The notes under the pieces are model-generated. The model did not search any database and was not told the origin of the DNA. It saw only the letters and a program-made list of their open reading frames with translations. A stretch of 47,124 bases of DNA, from assembly GCA_902495305.1 (NCBI GenBank), contig CABUWG010000012.1:1-47124 (forward strand), written 5' to 3'. This stretch comes from an uncultured Pseudomonadota bacterium. GTDB taxonomy: Bacteria; Pseudomonadota; Alphaproteobacteria; RF32; CAG-239. The position numbers and the translations under genes were made by a program. Position 1 is the stretch's first letter. Each line of letters opens with the position of its first letter. Below are positions 1 to 7,015 of the stretch, one piece after another.

Positions 1-261
1 AACCGGGTCATTGGCGAAAGCAATGGCCGTCGGACCGGTAAACAAGTCGGTCAGTCCTTCAAACTTGGTACCTTTAAGAGCAAGACGAGTAATCCGGTTT
101 TTAGTAACTCTGAACCCGGCGCCTGCTTTTCTGATCTTGTCGCGCAGTTCCGAAACTTCCTTAACGGTCAAACCTTTGTAGTGCGAAACTACAATGATTT
201 CGGAGCTGTTAAACAGTTCATTCAGTTCACCGAGCAACTGTGTCTTTTCTTCGCGGTTCAC
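1..261 (-). CDS. rplJ: 50S ribosomal protein L10 (partial)
   Basis: The first 87 codons of L10, the base of the ribosomal stalk that holds the L7/L12 dimers. The translation starts with MNREEKTQLLGELNELFNSS and contains SHYKGLTVKEVSELR and KNRITRLALKGT, typical of the family. The start is GTG at 261-259, preceded by GGAGAC seven bases upstream. The gene runs off the left edge, so its C-terminal half and rplL are outside the window. It follows rplA after a structured leader. Confidence 0.95.
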   Translation of the reverse strand, partial: MNREEKTQLLGELNELFNSSEIIVVSHYKGLTVKEVSELRDKIRKAGAGFRVTKNRITRLALKGTKFEGLTDLFTGPTAIAFANDPV

Positions 262-355
262 TTATTGTCTCCAAACAAAACATCATTTCAAATAAAACAA
301 TGTCATTTCACACATCCGCAACGCCGGTCTGCTGACCTTTGCTGCGGGACCTAAT

Positions 356-464
356 CTGTCCAGGAGAAAAAAAGATAAATATTTTTCAACTCCCGTCTGC
401 GCAGGATATTTAAAGTTGTCAAACGCCGGTTCCGGCATTTTCGACCACCTGCGGTCTTGGACAG
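356..464 (-). promoter_or_regulatory. Ribosomal protein L10 leader (autoregulatory mRNA element)
   Basis: The 265-bp gap between rplA and rplJ can fold. CTGTCCA (464-458) pairs with TGGACAG (362-356), closing a domain that contains AAGACCGCAGGTGG just inside the 5' arm. This motif and position match the known L10 leader, where L10(L12)4 binds its own mRNA and represses translation of rplJL. The pairing is seen in the sequence; the function is inferred from the family. Confidence 0.65.
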
Positions 465-526
465 TTTTCAGAAGCACGAAACTTCTGAAGAGCGGGAAGC
501 GGACACGTCCGCCTCCCAAAACTTTC

Positions 527-1210
527 TTACAAAGCGGACGAATCTACTTTGATGCCGACACCCATCGTCGAACTCAGGGAAATCTTCTTCAGGTAGTTTC
601 CTTTGAGCGACTGCGGTTTGGCTTTCAGAATAGCGTCGATAAACGTCTTGGCGTTGTCATAAATCTGCTCTTCCGAGAAAGAAGCCTTACCGATACCGGC
701 ATGAACAATACCGTTCTTTTCAACGCGGTACTGAACTTCACCGGCCTTGGCCTTCTTAACCGCACCGGCAACATCGGTGGTGACGGTTCCGAGCTTCGGA
801 TTCGGCATCAGGCCTTTCGGACCCAGAACACGGGCAACGCGGCCGGCCAGCCCCATCATATCCGGCGTGGCGATACATCTGTCGAAGTCAATTTTGCCCG
901 ACAAGATGGAATCAACCAGATTCTCGGCGCCGACGATATCGGCTCCGGCAGCTTTGGCCTCGTCGGCTTTCTCGCCCTGCGCCAAAACGGCGACGCGTAC
1001 GGTTTTGCCCGTGCCGTGCGGCAGAGCGCAAACGCCGCGGATCATCTGGTCGGCATGTTTCGGATCGACACCGAGGTTGATGGCAACGTCGATGGTTTCG
1101 TCAAATTTGGCGGTAGCGTTTGACTTGACGATTTTGACAGCCTCTTTCAGCGCATAAGCCTGAGTCTTGTCAATTGTTTTGTATGCATTTACAATTCTTT
1201 TTCCAGCCAT
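527..1210 (-). CDS. rplA: 50S ribosomal protein L1
   Basis: Full-length L1 (227 aa), which forms the mobile L1 stalk near the ribosomal E site and represses its own operon. The signature region GLAGRVARVLGPKGLMPNPK is present at about residues 120-140, together with an N-terminal KRIVNAYKTIDKTQAY and the C-terminal GVGIKVDSS. It begins four bases after the rplK stop, so the two genes are one transcription unit. Confidence 0.97.
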   Translation of the reverse strand: MAGKRIVNAYKTIDKTQAYALKEAVKIVKSNATAKFDETIDVAINLGVDPKHADQMIRGVCALPHGTGKTVRVAVLAQGEKADEAKAAGADIVGAENLVDSILSGKIDFDRCIATPDMMGLAGRVARVLGPKGLMPNPKLGTVTTDVAGAVKKAKAGEVQYRVEKNGIVHAGIGKASFSEEQIYDNAKTFIDAILKAKPQSLKGNYLKKISLSSTMGVGIKVDSSAL

Positions 1211-1214
1211 CGTC

Positions 1215-1652
1215 TTACTCCACTACCTTGATACCCATGGAAACCGCCTGGCCTTTAACCATATTCATGGCCGCCTCAACGGTCGAGCAGTTCAAATCCG
1301 GCATTTTGGTTTCGGCAATTTCTTTAACCTGAGCCATCGAAATCTGACCGGCAACGGTTTTGCCCGGTTCCTTGGATGCAGACTTGACACCGGCAGCTTT
1401 CTTAATCAGATAAGAAACCGGCGGAAGTTTGGTCTCAAAAGTAAAAGACTTGTCTTCAAAAGCGGTAATAACGACCGGAACGGGAACGCCCGGTTCCATT
1501 TTCTGGGTGGCTGCGTTGAAAGCCTTGCAGAATTCCATAATGTTCAAGCCCTTTTGGCCCAGAGCAGGACCAACCGGCGGAGAAGGGTTAGCCTTTCCGG
1601 CGGGGATCTGAAGCTTGATTAATCCTAAAATTTTCTTTTTAGTCTTAGCCAT
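1215..1652 (-). CDS. rplK: 50S ribosomal protein L11
   Basis: L11 (145 aa) of the GTPase-associated centre, which binds 23S rRNA and modulates EF-G and stringent factor activity. The protein starts MAKTKKKILGLIKLQIPAGK and contains PPVGPALGQKGLNIMEFCK. The reading frame is open a further 18 codons upstream, but the start at 1652 is chosen because it gives the conserved N-terminus and has AGAGG in front. Co-transcribed with rplA. Confidence 0.97.
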   Translation of the reverse strand: MAKTKKKILGLIKLQIPAGKANPSPPVGPALGQKGLNIMEFCKAFNAATQKMEPGVPVPVVITAFEDKSFTFETKLPPVSYLIKKAAGVKSASKEPGKTVAGQISMAQVKEIAETKMPDLNCSTVEAAMNMVKGQAVSMGIKVVE

Positions 1653-1673
1653 TTTCATACCTCTGTTTAGGTT

Positions 1674-1707
1674 CGTGGTTTTTCCAGACCATGGCTGGTC
1701 TCCCACG
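1674..1707 (-). promoter_or_regulatory. Putative L1-binding hairpin in the rplK leader
   Basis: Just upstream of rplK the mRNA can fold into a two-part stem: CGTGG (1707-1703) with CCACG (1678-1674), and AGACCA with TGGTCT (1701-1696/1691-1686) around a 4-nt loop, with an asymmetric internal loop between. In many bacteria L1 represses rplKA by binding such a site that mimics its 23S rRNA target. The structure is seen; L1 binding is inferred. Confidence 0.45.
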
Positions 1708-1770
1708 AAGTTACATTTTTACGCGATTCGCATCTCAAAAGAACAGAGTCGCCCCTTTGAGAGTCGCCTT

Positions 1771-1798
1771 TGTATAGCACATCCGATTCATTTTGCAA
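1771..1798 (-). promoter_or_regulatory. rplKA promoter
   Basis: TTGCAA (1798-1793), a 16-base spacer and TATACA (1776-1771) on the minus strand make a good vegetative promoter. It lies after the mscL terminator and about 120 bases before rplK, so it would drive rplKA independently of secE-nusG. Confidence 0.6.
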
Positions 1799-1845
1799 GC
1801 GTTTTTTTCAAAAATTTTGCGATTCAAGCCTTTGATTCGATTCAG

Positions 1846-1873
1846 AAAAAGGCTCCTTTGCGGAGCCTTTTTT
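1846..1873. terminator. Terminator after mscL (bidirectional)
   Basis: AAAAAGGCTCC and GGAGCCTTTTT form an 11-bp stem around a 5-nt loop, with T-runs on both strands. It directly follows the mscL stop codon and separates mscL from rplKA. Confidence 0.85.
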
Positions 1874-2353
1874 TCACTTCAGTTCCGAAGTGCAGTGCGG
1901 ACAGCGCACCGCCTTAACGGGAATTTCTTCGCAACAGTATGGACAGGCCTTCGTTACCGGTTCCTTTTTCGCTTCTTCGGCCGCTTCCTGCCTGAGCATC
2001 TTGGCCTGCAGTTCGTTAATGGCCTTAATCAGAATAAACACGGCAAAGGCCACGATAATAAAACTGATAAGCGCATTGACGAACAGACCCACGTTAAGCG
2101 TCACGGCGCCGGCTTTCTGCGCTGCATCCAGCGAAGCGTAGGGCGCTGCCGTTACCCCTTCCTTCAAAACCACAAACAGATTGGTAAAATCGACCTTGCC
2201 GAGCAACAGCCCGATTGGGGGCATAATAACGTCTTTAACCAGAGAGTCGACGATTTTGCCGAAAGCGGCGCCGATAATGATACCGACGGCCATATCAATG
2301 ACATTGCCGCGCATGGCGAATTTTTTAAATTCATTAAAGAAACTTTTGAACAT
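1874..2353 (-). CDS. mscL: Large-conductance mechanosensitive channel with C-terminal zinc ribbon
   Basis: MscL opens under membrane tension in hypo-osmotic shock. The N-terminus FKSFFNEFKKFAMRGNVIDM followed by AVGIIIGAAFGKIVDSLVKD is the conserved N-helix and pore-lining TM1; TM2 is about residues 88-112. The protein (159 aa) is longer than usual because the cytoplasmic helix is followed by a four-cysteine ribbon, CPYC at 137-140 and CPHC at 151-154, ending SELK. It sits between nusG and rplK, bracketed by two terminators, so it is a separately controlled insertion in a ribosomal cluster. Channel identity is certain; the ribbon's role is unknown. Confidence 0.93.
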   Translation of the reverse strand: MFKSFFNEFKKFAMRGNVIDMAVGIIIGAAFGKIVDSLVKDVIMPPIGLLLGKVDFTNLFVVLKEGVTAAPYASLDAAQKAGAVTLNVGLFVNALISFIIVAFAVFILIKAINELQAKMLRQEAAEEAKKEPVTKACPYCCEEIPVKAVRCPHCTSELK

Positions 2354-2365
2354 TGCCTTCTTCCC

Positions 2366-2403
2366 TAAAAAAATAAACCGCCGGATTTTAATCCCGGCGG
2401 TTT
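2366..2403 (-). terminator. Terminator of secE-nusG
   Basis: On the minus strand AAACCGCCGG and CCGGCGGTTT form a 10-bp stem with a 9-nt loop followed by ATTTTTTTA. It lies 10 bases after the nusG stop. Confidence 0.9.
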
Positions 2404-2412
2404 CAGACTTTC

Positions 2413-2943
2413 CTAAACCTTTTCAACCTGGCTGAATTCCAGCTCAACCGGAGTCGAACGTCCGAAAATCGAAACGGAAACTTTCAGACGAGCCTTCTCA
2501 AGGTCAACCTCTTCAACCAAACCGACAAAGGAAGCGAACGGGCCGTCGGTTACCCTGATTTGCTCGCCGACCTCATAATCGACAACCGTCTGCGGCCTTT
2601 CAACGCCTTCCTGCATCTGAGTAATAATACGTTTGGCCTCGGCTTCGGAAATCGGCTGCGGCTTATTGCGGCTGCCCAGAAAACCGGTAACGCGCGGCGT
2701 ATTCATAACCGCATGCCAAGTATCGTCGGACATTTCCATCTTAATCAGCACATAACCCGGAAAAAACTTGCGTTCCGAATTGACCTTCGAACCTTTTTTA
2801 ACCTCGACGACATCTTCGGTCGGAACCAGAACGTCAAGAATCTTATCTTCCATTTTTTTCAAAACAGCCTGTTCTTTAATCGATTCGGCAACCTTCTTCT
2901 CCGAACCGGAATAAACATGAAGAACATACCAACGTGCAGTCAT
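2413..2943 (-). CDS. nusG: Transcription termination/antitermination factor NusG
   Basis: NusG (176 aa) binds RNA polymerase and links it to the ribosome and Rho. The NGN domain starts with ARWYVLHVYSGSEKKVAESI and contains KFFPGYVLIKM; the C-terminal KOW domain has VGEQIRVTDGPFASFVGLVEEV and ends in the usual SIFGRSTPVELEFSQVEKV. It follows secE by three bases and is in the standard secE-nusG order. Confidence 0.97.
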   Translation of the reverse strand: MTARWYVLHVYSGSEKKVAESIKEQAVLKKMEDKILDVLVPTEDVVEVKKGSKVNSERKFFPGYVLIKMEMSDDTWHAVMNTPRVTGFLGSRNKPQPISEAEAKRIITQMQEGVERPQTVVDYEVGEQIRVTDGPFASFVGLVEEVDLEKARLKVSVSIFGRSTPVELEFSQVEKV

Positions 2944-2946
2944 AAA

Positions 2947-3144
2947 CTATACTCCAAGACCAAATATTAATTTAACAACCCAGCCGAAAATCTGATCGAC
3001 GAAGAAAAAGAAAGTCGCGGCAATCGCCACCAGGATAATAACCATTATCGAGGTCTGCATAACTTCCTTGCGGGTCGGCCAGGTAACCTTTTTAATTTCC
3101 TGTTTTACCTGTCTGAAAAACTGAATCGGACTAATTTTTGCCAT
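2947..3144 (-). CDS. secE: Preprotein translocase subunit SecE
   Basis: A short single-membrane-span SecE (65 aa), a core part of the SecYEG channel. It has the family motif FFRQVKQEIKKVTWPTRKEV followed by one transmembrane helix (about residues 35-58). The open frame extends ten codons further upstream, but the start at 3144 has AGGATC six bases upstream and gives the normal length. Its usual upstream neighbours, tRNA-Trp and tuf, are now 40 kb away because of the prophage and adjacent insertions. Confidence 0.95.
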   Translation of the reverse strand: MAKISPIQFFRQVKQEIKKVTWPTRKEVMQTSIMVIILVAIAATFFFFVDQIFGWVVKLIFGLGV

Positions 3145-3224
3145 AGATCCTATCCATCTGAAAAATTGCAACAAAGCCAGCCCCGCCCGCGTCGTTAACC
3201 GGTCTTTTCAAAAAACATGTCGAA

Positions 3225-3297
3225 ATTATACGGCAAAATGACGGGGATAGGCTGTCTGATTTACCGGAAACATAAACTATTAAACAAAAGATTGCAA
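3225..3297 (-). promoter_or_regulatory. Candidate secE-nusG promoters (302-bp gap)
   Basis: The gap 3145-3446 holds no gene. On the minus strand TTGCAA (3297-3292), 17 bases and TATGTT (3274-3269) form one candidate promoter. A perfect TATAAT (3230-3225) with a poor -35 forms another. Since the tRNA-Trp side ends in a terminator, secE-nusG must start here. Confidence 0.5.
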
Positions 3298-3386
3298 TAC
3301 TTTTTTCTCAGGGTTCCAATTTTGGTTAAAAAAGGATGTCTGGCAAACGCCCATATGCATTACCGCCTCTGCCCGCCAGATTTTTC

Positions 3387-3416
3387 TTGACTTTGAGCAA
3401 ACTCTAAGGCTTAAAT
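3387..3416 (+). promoter_or_regulatory. MerR-type operator-promoter
   Basis: TTGACT (3387-3392) and TTAAAT (3411-3416) are 18 bases apart, longer than the optimum, as is usual for MerR-activated promoters. The spacer contains a near-perfect inverted repeat, CTTTGAG (3391-3397) and CTCTAAG (3402-3408), one mismatch in seven. It lies 30 bases before the merR gene, implying autoregulation. Confidence 0.6.
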
Positions 3417-3446
3417 TAATCACTGTCACACAACGGGAGAAAGTTT

Positions 3447-3839
3447 ATGGGATACTCAATCGGCCAAGTTGCCAAAAAAACCGGCTTAAGCGTACATACG
3501 CTCCGATACTACGAAAAAGAAGGCCTGCTGCCTTTCGTCAGAAAAAACAGTTCCGGCCTGCGAGTCTTTTCCGATTCCGACCTCGGCTGGCTTGAACTCA
3601 TCGAATGCCTGAAAGCCACCGGCCTGCACCTCAAAGGTATCAAACAGTACATCGACTGGTACATTGAAGGCGATTCAACTCTGCAACTGCGGCTGGATAT
3701 GTTCAGACAGCAGAAAATCCGTATTGAAGAGCAAATGGCCGAACTGCAGAAACATATGAACAAGATTAACTACAAAATTGAACTTTACACCAAAGCCGTC
3801 GCCGCCGGCACGCTGCACCCGGAAAAGAAATCCGCCTGA
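3447..3839 (+). CDS. MerR family transcriptional regulator
   Basis: A 130-aa MerR regulator. The N-terminal winged helix starts YSIGQVAKKTGLSVHTLRYY and continues EKEGLLPF, the family signature. The middle carries the LIECLKATGLHLKGIKQYIDW region, and residues 85-115 form the dimerising coiled coil. There are no clustered cysteines, so a metal sensor is unlikely; the layout resembles stress or aldehyde-responsive members. GGGAGA precedes the ATG. It is monocistronic: a terminator follows and no target gene is adjacent in the same direction. Confidence 0.9.
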   Translation: MGYSIGQVAKKTGLSVHTLRYYEKEGLLPFVRKNSSGLRVFSDSDLGWLELIECLKATGLHLKGIKQYIDWYIEGDSTLQLRLDMFRQQKIRIEEQMAELQKHMNKINYKIELYTKAVAAGTLHPEKKSA

Positions 3840-3864
3840 GCCTTCGCTCTACATAAAAACGTAT

Positions 3865-3895
3865 AAAACAGCTTCCTGCCCGGAAGCTGTTTTCT
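3865..3895 (+). terminator. Terminator after merR
   Basis: AAAACAGCTTCC and GGAAGCTGTTTT form a 12-bp stem with a 5-nt loop, followed by CTTATAT, 26 bases after the merR stop codon. Confidence 0.8.
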
Positions 3896-4061
3896 TATAT
3901 AACATAAAAAACCGCCCTTTCGGACAGCTTTCTCTAATCGACAGGATAATATCGTACAAATACACAAACCTATTGACATATGGTGCAATCCACGGACTAT
4001 TTTATTATTCCCTTCATCTGAAAATTATGTCACAATACACAAAAATTCAGGGAAGATTAAA

Positions 4062-4595
4062 ATGACAAAACTTTATCACTACATCACAAAAGGCAACAAT
4101 GCTCTGAAACAAGGGATTTTATCTTTTGCCAACAATCCCCAAGCCGATTTACATTACTATTACAAACGCACGGGCGGCGAAACAACCCACTCCGGAATTG
4201 TTAAATGGATGGAAAATTGTTTCGAAGGCCGCAGCCGCGCCATCCGCGGTTTTTCAGAGCCGATACAGTGGACCGAGAAAAGCATAAATATGTTCAAACC
4301 TTTTATTGCGAACGCTGACTTATTTTCTGTTGATTTGGAGACCTTACAAAAAGACGGACTAATTGAAGCAGTTTATGTCAGCCCGGCAATCCGACCGAAT
4401 TTAGATAAAGATTTTCCGCAAGACGTTGATGAACGTTTAGTAAGATTAGCCTCAATTAACGATATTGATACTTCTCCGGTAGATTGGTCTGCCTGTGATG
4501 AAAAATTAGGCTTACGCTTTTCTGTCGTTCCGTATTATCTGATCATCATCAAAGGCGGCATCATCCCGCCCAAATATATTACATTAGAATCTTAA
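4062..4595 (+). CDS. Hypothetical protein, possible ADP-ribosyltransferase-like N-terminus
   Basis: A 177-aa soluble protein I do not recognise. It starts MTKLYHYITKGNNALKQGIL; an N-terminal YHYT-like motif followed by a leader helix is seen in several ART-fold families (RES, DUF4433-type), but the rest shows no clear catalytic pattern. TTGACA at 3973 with a weak -10 near 3996 could drive it. It is lower in GC than merR and stands next to the tRNA-Trp integration scars, so it may be part of an older island. Confidence 0.6.
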   Translation: MTKLYHYITKGNNALKQGILSFANNPQADLHYYYKRTGGETTHSGIVKWMENCFEGRSRAIRGFSEPIQWTEKSINMFKPFIANADLFSVDLETLQKDGLIEAVYVSPAIRPNLDKDFPQDVDERLVRLASINDIDTSPVDWSACDEKLGLRFSVVPYYLIIIKGGIIPPKYITLES

Positions 4596-4655
4596 CAATT
4601 CCCAAAGACAATAAGATTCTAACTTTATTAAGTGCTTGTAAAATAAAGGATTTCA

Positions 4656-4785
4656 CTAAGGATGGTCCGTGTACCCAAAAATGAATTTATCAATGCAACC
4701 CCGCACGGACTCTGTTAAGCGCTTGATATATAATAAAAAAAGATGCTTTTCAGCGTCTTCGTCTTACATGGCAGGGGCAGTAAGA
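4656..4785. repeat. Old tRNA-Trp 3'-end scar, left copy of ~130-bp direct repeat
   Basis: This stretch repeats imperfectly at about 5797-5936. Shared blocks are GGATGGTCCGTGTA, a TTGATATATA block, the terminator hairpin and TTACATGGCAGGGGCAGTAAGA. The last 17 bases (4769-4785) are the 3' end of tRNA-Trp including CCA, read on the minus strand. It is best explained as an older recombination junction at the same tRNA gene. Confidence 0.7.
4730..4768 (-). terminator. tRNA-Trp-type terminator, degenerate copy
   Basis: On the minus strand AAGACGC, TGAA, AAGCATCTT then a T7 run. The stem has one mismatch compared with the perfect copy at 5885-5915. It directly follows the 17-base tRNA fragment and lies downstream of the EamA gene stop, so it may now end that transcript. 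Confidence 0.6.
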
Positions 4786-4800
4786 CAATGCACGAACAAA

Positions 4801-5670
4801 TTAACTGTAATATACTCCTATTACTGAAATAACCCCTAAAATGAGTGCGACAGTTTTTCTAATGGTAAATTTATCCATTTTAAAAATGACCGAGAGTATA
4901 AAGACTAAGAATATTCTCATTTGTTCTATAATCATGACAACAGTAGGAATATCATTTATAAAACTATATGTTTCCAAAACATAGTATACGCTTTCCAAAA
5001 TTCCGATAACCACACTTAAGAACAATAAATTGTTCCACCATATTTTTGCTTTATATGATTGTTTCTCACTACCAGAAACACATTTATATGCAAAATATGG
5101 AAGCGCAACAGCGTAATAAGATAAATTGATTGCAATTTCATTTGCTCCCAAACTATCAGAAATTTTTATAAGATAAGGCGCTGTTACATAAAAAAGAACC
5201 GAACCCAATATCCAAATAAATCCTTGGCGTTTCATATTCTTTATACACGAATTTTCTTTTGTTGAACAGTCTATGCTAAATAGGGAAACAGAAAAGATAA
5301 ACAAAGCAAACATCAACACAAAATAAAATGTAATTTTGATATACCCAATATAAGAATCAATAAAAAAAGTAAGAAATAAATTACTGCTTTCTATCAGGCC
5401 AATCAGCCCTAACGGCAAATATTCCAGGGCTTTTACAAAACAAATATATCCTAACAATATAAAAAACGCATGTATTAACAAATAGGGAACAGATGAATAA
5501 GTAACCATTATTTCAGTATGCAGTCCATATAATAACTGAAGAATAAAAGCAATAAATGTGGTATATAAAAGAACTTTATTATAATTAAATTTATTTACTG
5601 TATAATCTAAGACTGCGTCTGACAATGAATTTGAAATAGTGGCAATAACAGCAGTATTACGATAATTCAT
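4801..5670 (-). CDS. EamA/DMT-type membrane transporter
   Basis: A 289-aa protein made almost wholly of about ten hydrophobic helices in two similar halves, the drug/metabolite transporter architecture. Each half ends with a short loop and a helix, as in EamA proteins (FVKALEYLPLGLIGLIESSN in the first, LETYSFINDIPTVVMIIEQM in the second). Substrate unknown. AGAGG precedes the ATG. The gene is far more AT-rich than its neighbours and is flanked by direct repeats carrying tRNA-Trp 3' ends, so it appears to be acquired cargo. Confidence 0.75.
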   Translation of the reverse strand: MNYRNTAVIATISNSLSDAVLDYTVNKFNYNKVLLYTTFIAFILQLLYGLHTEIMVTYSSVPYLLIHAFFILLGYICFVKALEYLPLGLIGLIESSNLFLTFFIDSYIGYIKITFYFVLMFALFIFSVSLFSIDCSTKENSCIKNMKRQGFIWILGSVLFYVTAPYLIKISDSLGANEIAINLSYYAVALPYFAYKCVSGSEKQSYKAKIWWNNLLFLSVVIGILESVYYVLETYSFINDIPTVVMIIEQMRIFLVFILSVIFKMDKFTIRKTVALILGVISVIGVYYS

Positions 5671-5796
5671 TGTAACCTCTTATTTTTTAAACGCTCTAAT
5701 TCTTATAAGATGTATAAATAAAATATTAGTTAAATTTCAGGTAATTATTCCCTAAAACTAATGAGATTATATTTCTCATGCCAGGAGTAAAAAAGG

Positions 5797-5972
5797 ATTT
5801 TGTTTGGGATGGTCCGTGTAACAAGCGGGAAATGGCTCTGATTGGAGCACCTCGCACAAACTCAATTAAGCTATTGATATATAAAGAAAAAAGACGCTTT
5901 TCAGCGTCTTCGTCTTACATGGCAGGGGCAGTAAGATTCGAACTCACGACACTCGGTTTTGGAGACCGATGC
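5797..5972. repeat. Right copy of the direct repeat plus displaced tRNA-Trp 3' half (left att site)
   Basis: It contains the same blocks as 4656-4785, then 53 bases (5920-5972) identical to the intact tRNA-Trp at 44874-44926. The 53-base identity is the crossover segment of the prophage: the displaced host 3' half of the tRNA lies here, while the gene was restored at the other end. The sequences diverge immediately after 5972. Confidence 0.9.
5885..5915 (-). terminator. Original tRNA-Trp terminator
   Basis: On the minus strand AAGACGC, TGAA, AAGCGTCTT and a T6 run, directly after the tRNA fragment. Before integration this would have ended the tRNA-Trp transcript. Confidence 0.75.
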
Positions 5973-6082
5973 CAACACATGCTAATATGCTGTTTTTACT
6001 TTATATTTTATCGGCATTCTGACTTTAAAATTTTGCCATTCTGACTTTTGCTTTGCTGGCAAGAACAAAGAAAGAACAGTAA

Positions 6083-6310
6083 TTACCTGCAAAGCTCCAA
6101 TTCCTGCCTTAATTTATTCAGCCGACCTATCCACTCCCACGTGTTCGGAAATTCCGAACAGCTGGCCTTTTCCAACTCGGCAGCAACGGCCGAACCAGCT
6201 GTCGGCCACACCGGACAATAGTCAGAGTTTACCGTCGTACATGAGCTTAAGCAGCTCAGCGCGGCCAGCATTAGGCTTAGCATAAATTTCTGCCTTTTTT
6301 TGTGAAACAT
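6083..6310 (-). CDS. Outer-membrane spanin (Rz1-like lipoprotein)
   Basis: A 75-aa lipoprotein with a basic N-terminus (MFHKKRQKF), a hydrophobic segment and the lipobox LSSC at residues 22-25. The mature part ends TWEWIGRLNKLRQELELCR. With the inner-membrane protein it would fuse the two membranes in the last step of lysis. GGAGG lies nine bases before the ATG. Its start lies inside the inner spanin gene in another frame, the nested layout typical of Rz/Rz1. Confidence 0.75.
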   Translation of the reverse strand: MFHKKRQKFMLSLMLAALSCLSSCTTVNSDYCPVWPTAGSAVAAELEKASCSEFPNTWEWIGRLNKLRQELELCR

Positions 6311-6425
6311 ACTTCACAACCTCCACCTGCTCTTTTACAATCCGAACTTCGGCATGACTGCGGCCAAGCAAATAAGCTCCGCCAAGAGCAACAGCAAAAA
6401 GACCAATAAGAACCGCATATTTCAC
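6222..6425 (-). CDS. Inner-membrane spanin (Rz-like)
   Basis: A 67-aa protein with one N-terminal membrane helix (AVLIGLFAVALGGAYLLG) followed by a charged, probably coiled-coil periplasmic segment. I choose the GTG at 6425 because it overlaps the upstream stop as GTGA; an ATG at 6488 in the same frame would add 21 residues and overlap the upstream gene by 67 bases. The 3' part overlaps the lipoprotein gene by 89 bases. Confidence 0.65.
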   Translation of the reverse strand: MKYAVLIGLFAVALGGAYLLGRSHAEVRIVKEQVEVVKYVSQKKAEIYAKPNAGRAELLKLMYDGKL

Positions 6426-7015
6426 AGCAGCCCCCACGCCAGCCAGCCACCGAGATAAGCGCCGAATATATACTCGCCCCAATTCCATCCAGACTTTCCA
6501 ATTGCATAGAGCTTTTCAAGCTTTCCACCCAACCAGTAACACAGGCCCATCGCAAGACCGGAAAGCATTAGCGGCAGGCTGCCAAAATACAAGCCCCACA
6601 AAAATGTAATAATCAGGCCGGTCAGCGTTACCCCGCAAAAGCCGAACAGTTTCGGATATTCATACAGCCAGACGGTTTTTCCCTTAAAGCTGATACGGCA
6701 GCTATACAGCAAATCGTCTATCAGCTCACACTCCCGGTACTGCACTAAGTTTGGGTTAAGTTTTCCGCCCTGCAGCAATCGACCGATGTACAAACCCCAG
6801 CCGTAGAGTTGATAACTTACATAGCATGCAACAAAACCAATGATGGCTTTCTCGAGGCTGTTTCCAAAATGGAAATACCCACAAATACCGAAAAACAACG
6901 CATACCAAATCTTATTCGCCGGAATATTTTTTTTCCACAGTCCGCCGCGAATACGCCACAACAGCGCCGAAATCGCGATAATGCAAAATGAAATCAGATA
7001 AATCATTGTTTCCAT
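6422..7015 (-). CDS. Multi-spanning membrane protein of the lysis cassette
   Basis: A 197-aa protein with about five hydrophobic helices, starting METMIYLISFCIIAISALLW. I do not recognise a family. It lies between endolysin and spanin genes, overlaps the endolysin stop by 13 bases and is translationally coupled to the inner spanin. It could be an antiholin, a second holin or a lysis accessory. It could also be a superinfection protein expressed late. Confidence 0.6.
   Translation of the reverse strand: METMIYLISFCIIAISALLWRIRGGLWKKNIPANKIWYALFFGICGYFHFGNSLEKAIIGFVACYVSYQLYGWGLYIGRLLQGGKLNPNLVQYRECELIDDLLYSCRISFKGKTVWLYEYPKLFGFCGVTLTGLIITFLWGLYFGSLPLMLSGLAMGLCYWLGGKLEKLYAIGKSGWNWGEYIFGAYLGGWLAWGLL

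Noticed and set aside
416..1157. Long plus-strand frames opposite rplA (235 and 136 aa)
   Set aside because: Antisense shadows of a highly conserved ribosomal gene caused by its codon use.
1653..1706. Longer N-terminus for L11
   Set aside because: The extra 18 codons cover the leader hairpin, are not family-like, and the start at 1652 has its own ribosome site.
4618..5880. Integron-like attC sites around the EamA gene
   Set aside because: GTTAAGC and TAACAAG resemble core site ends and GTCCGTG/CACGGAC is an inverted repeat, but a full attC could not be built and no integron integrase is present. tRNA-based junctions explain the repeats better.
5778..6044. 88-aa plus-strand open frame across the left att site
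   Set aside because: Its middle (RFELTTLGFGDRC) is simply the translated antisense of the tRNA-Trp fragment and its ends lie in the direct repeat; no ribosome site.
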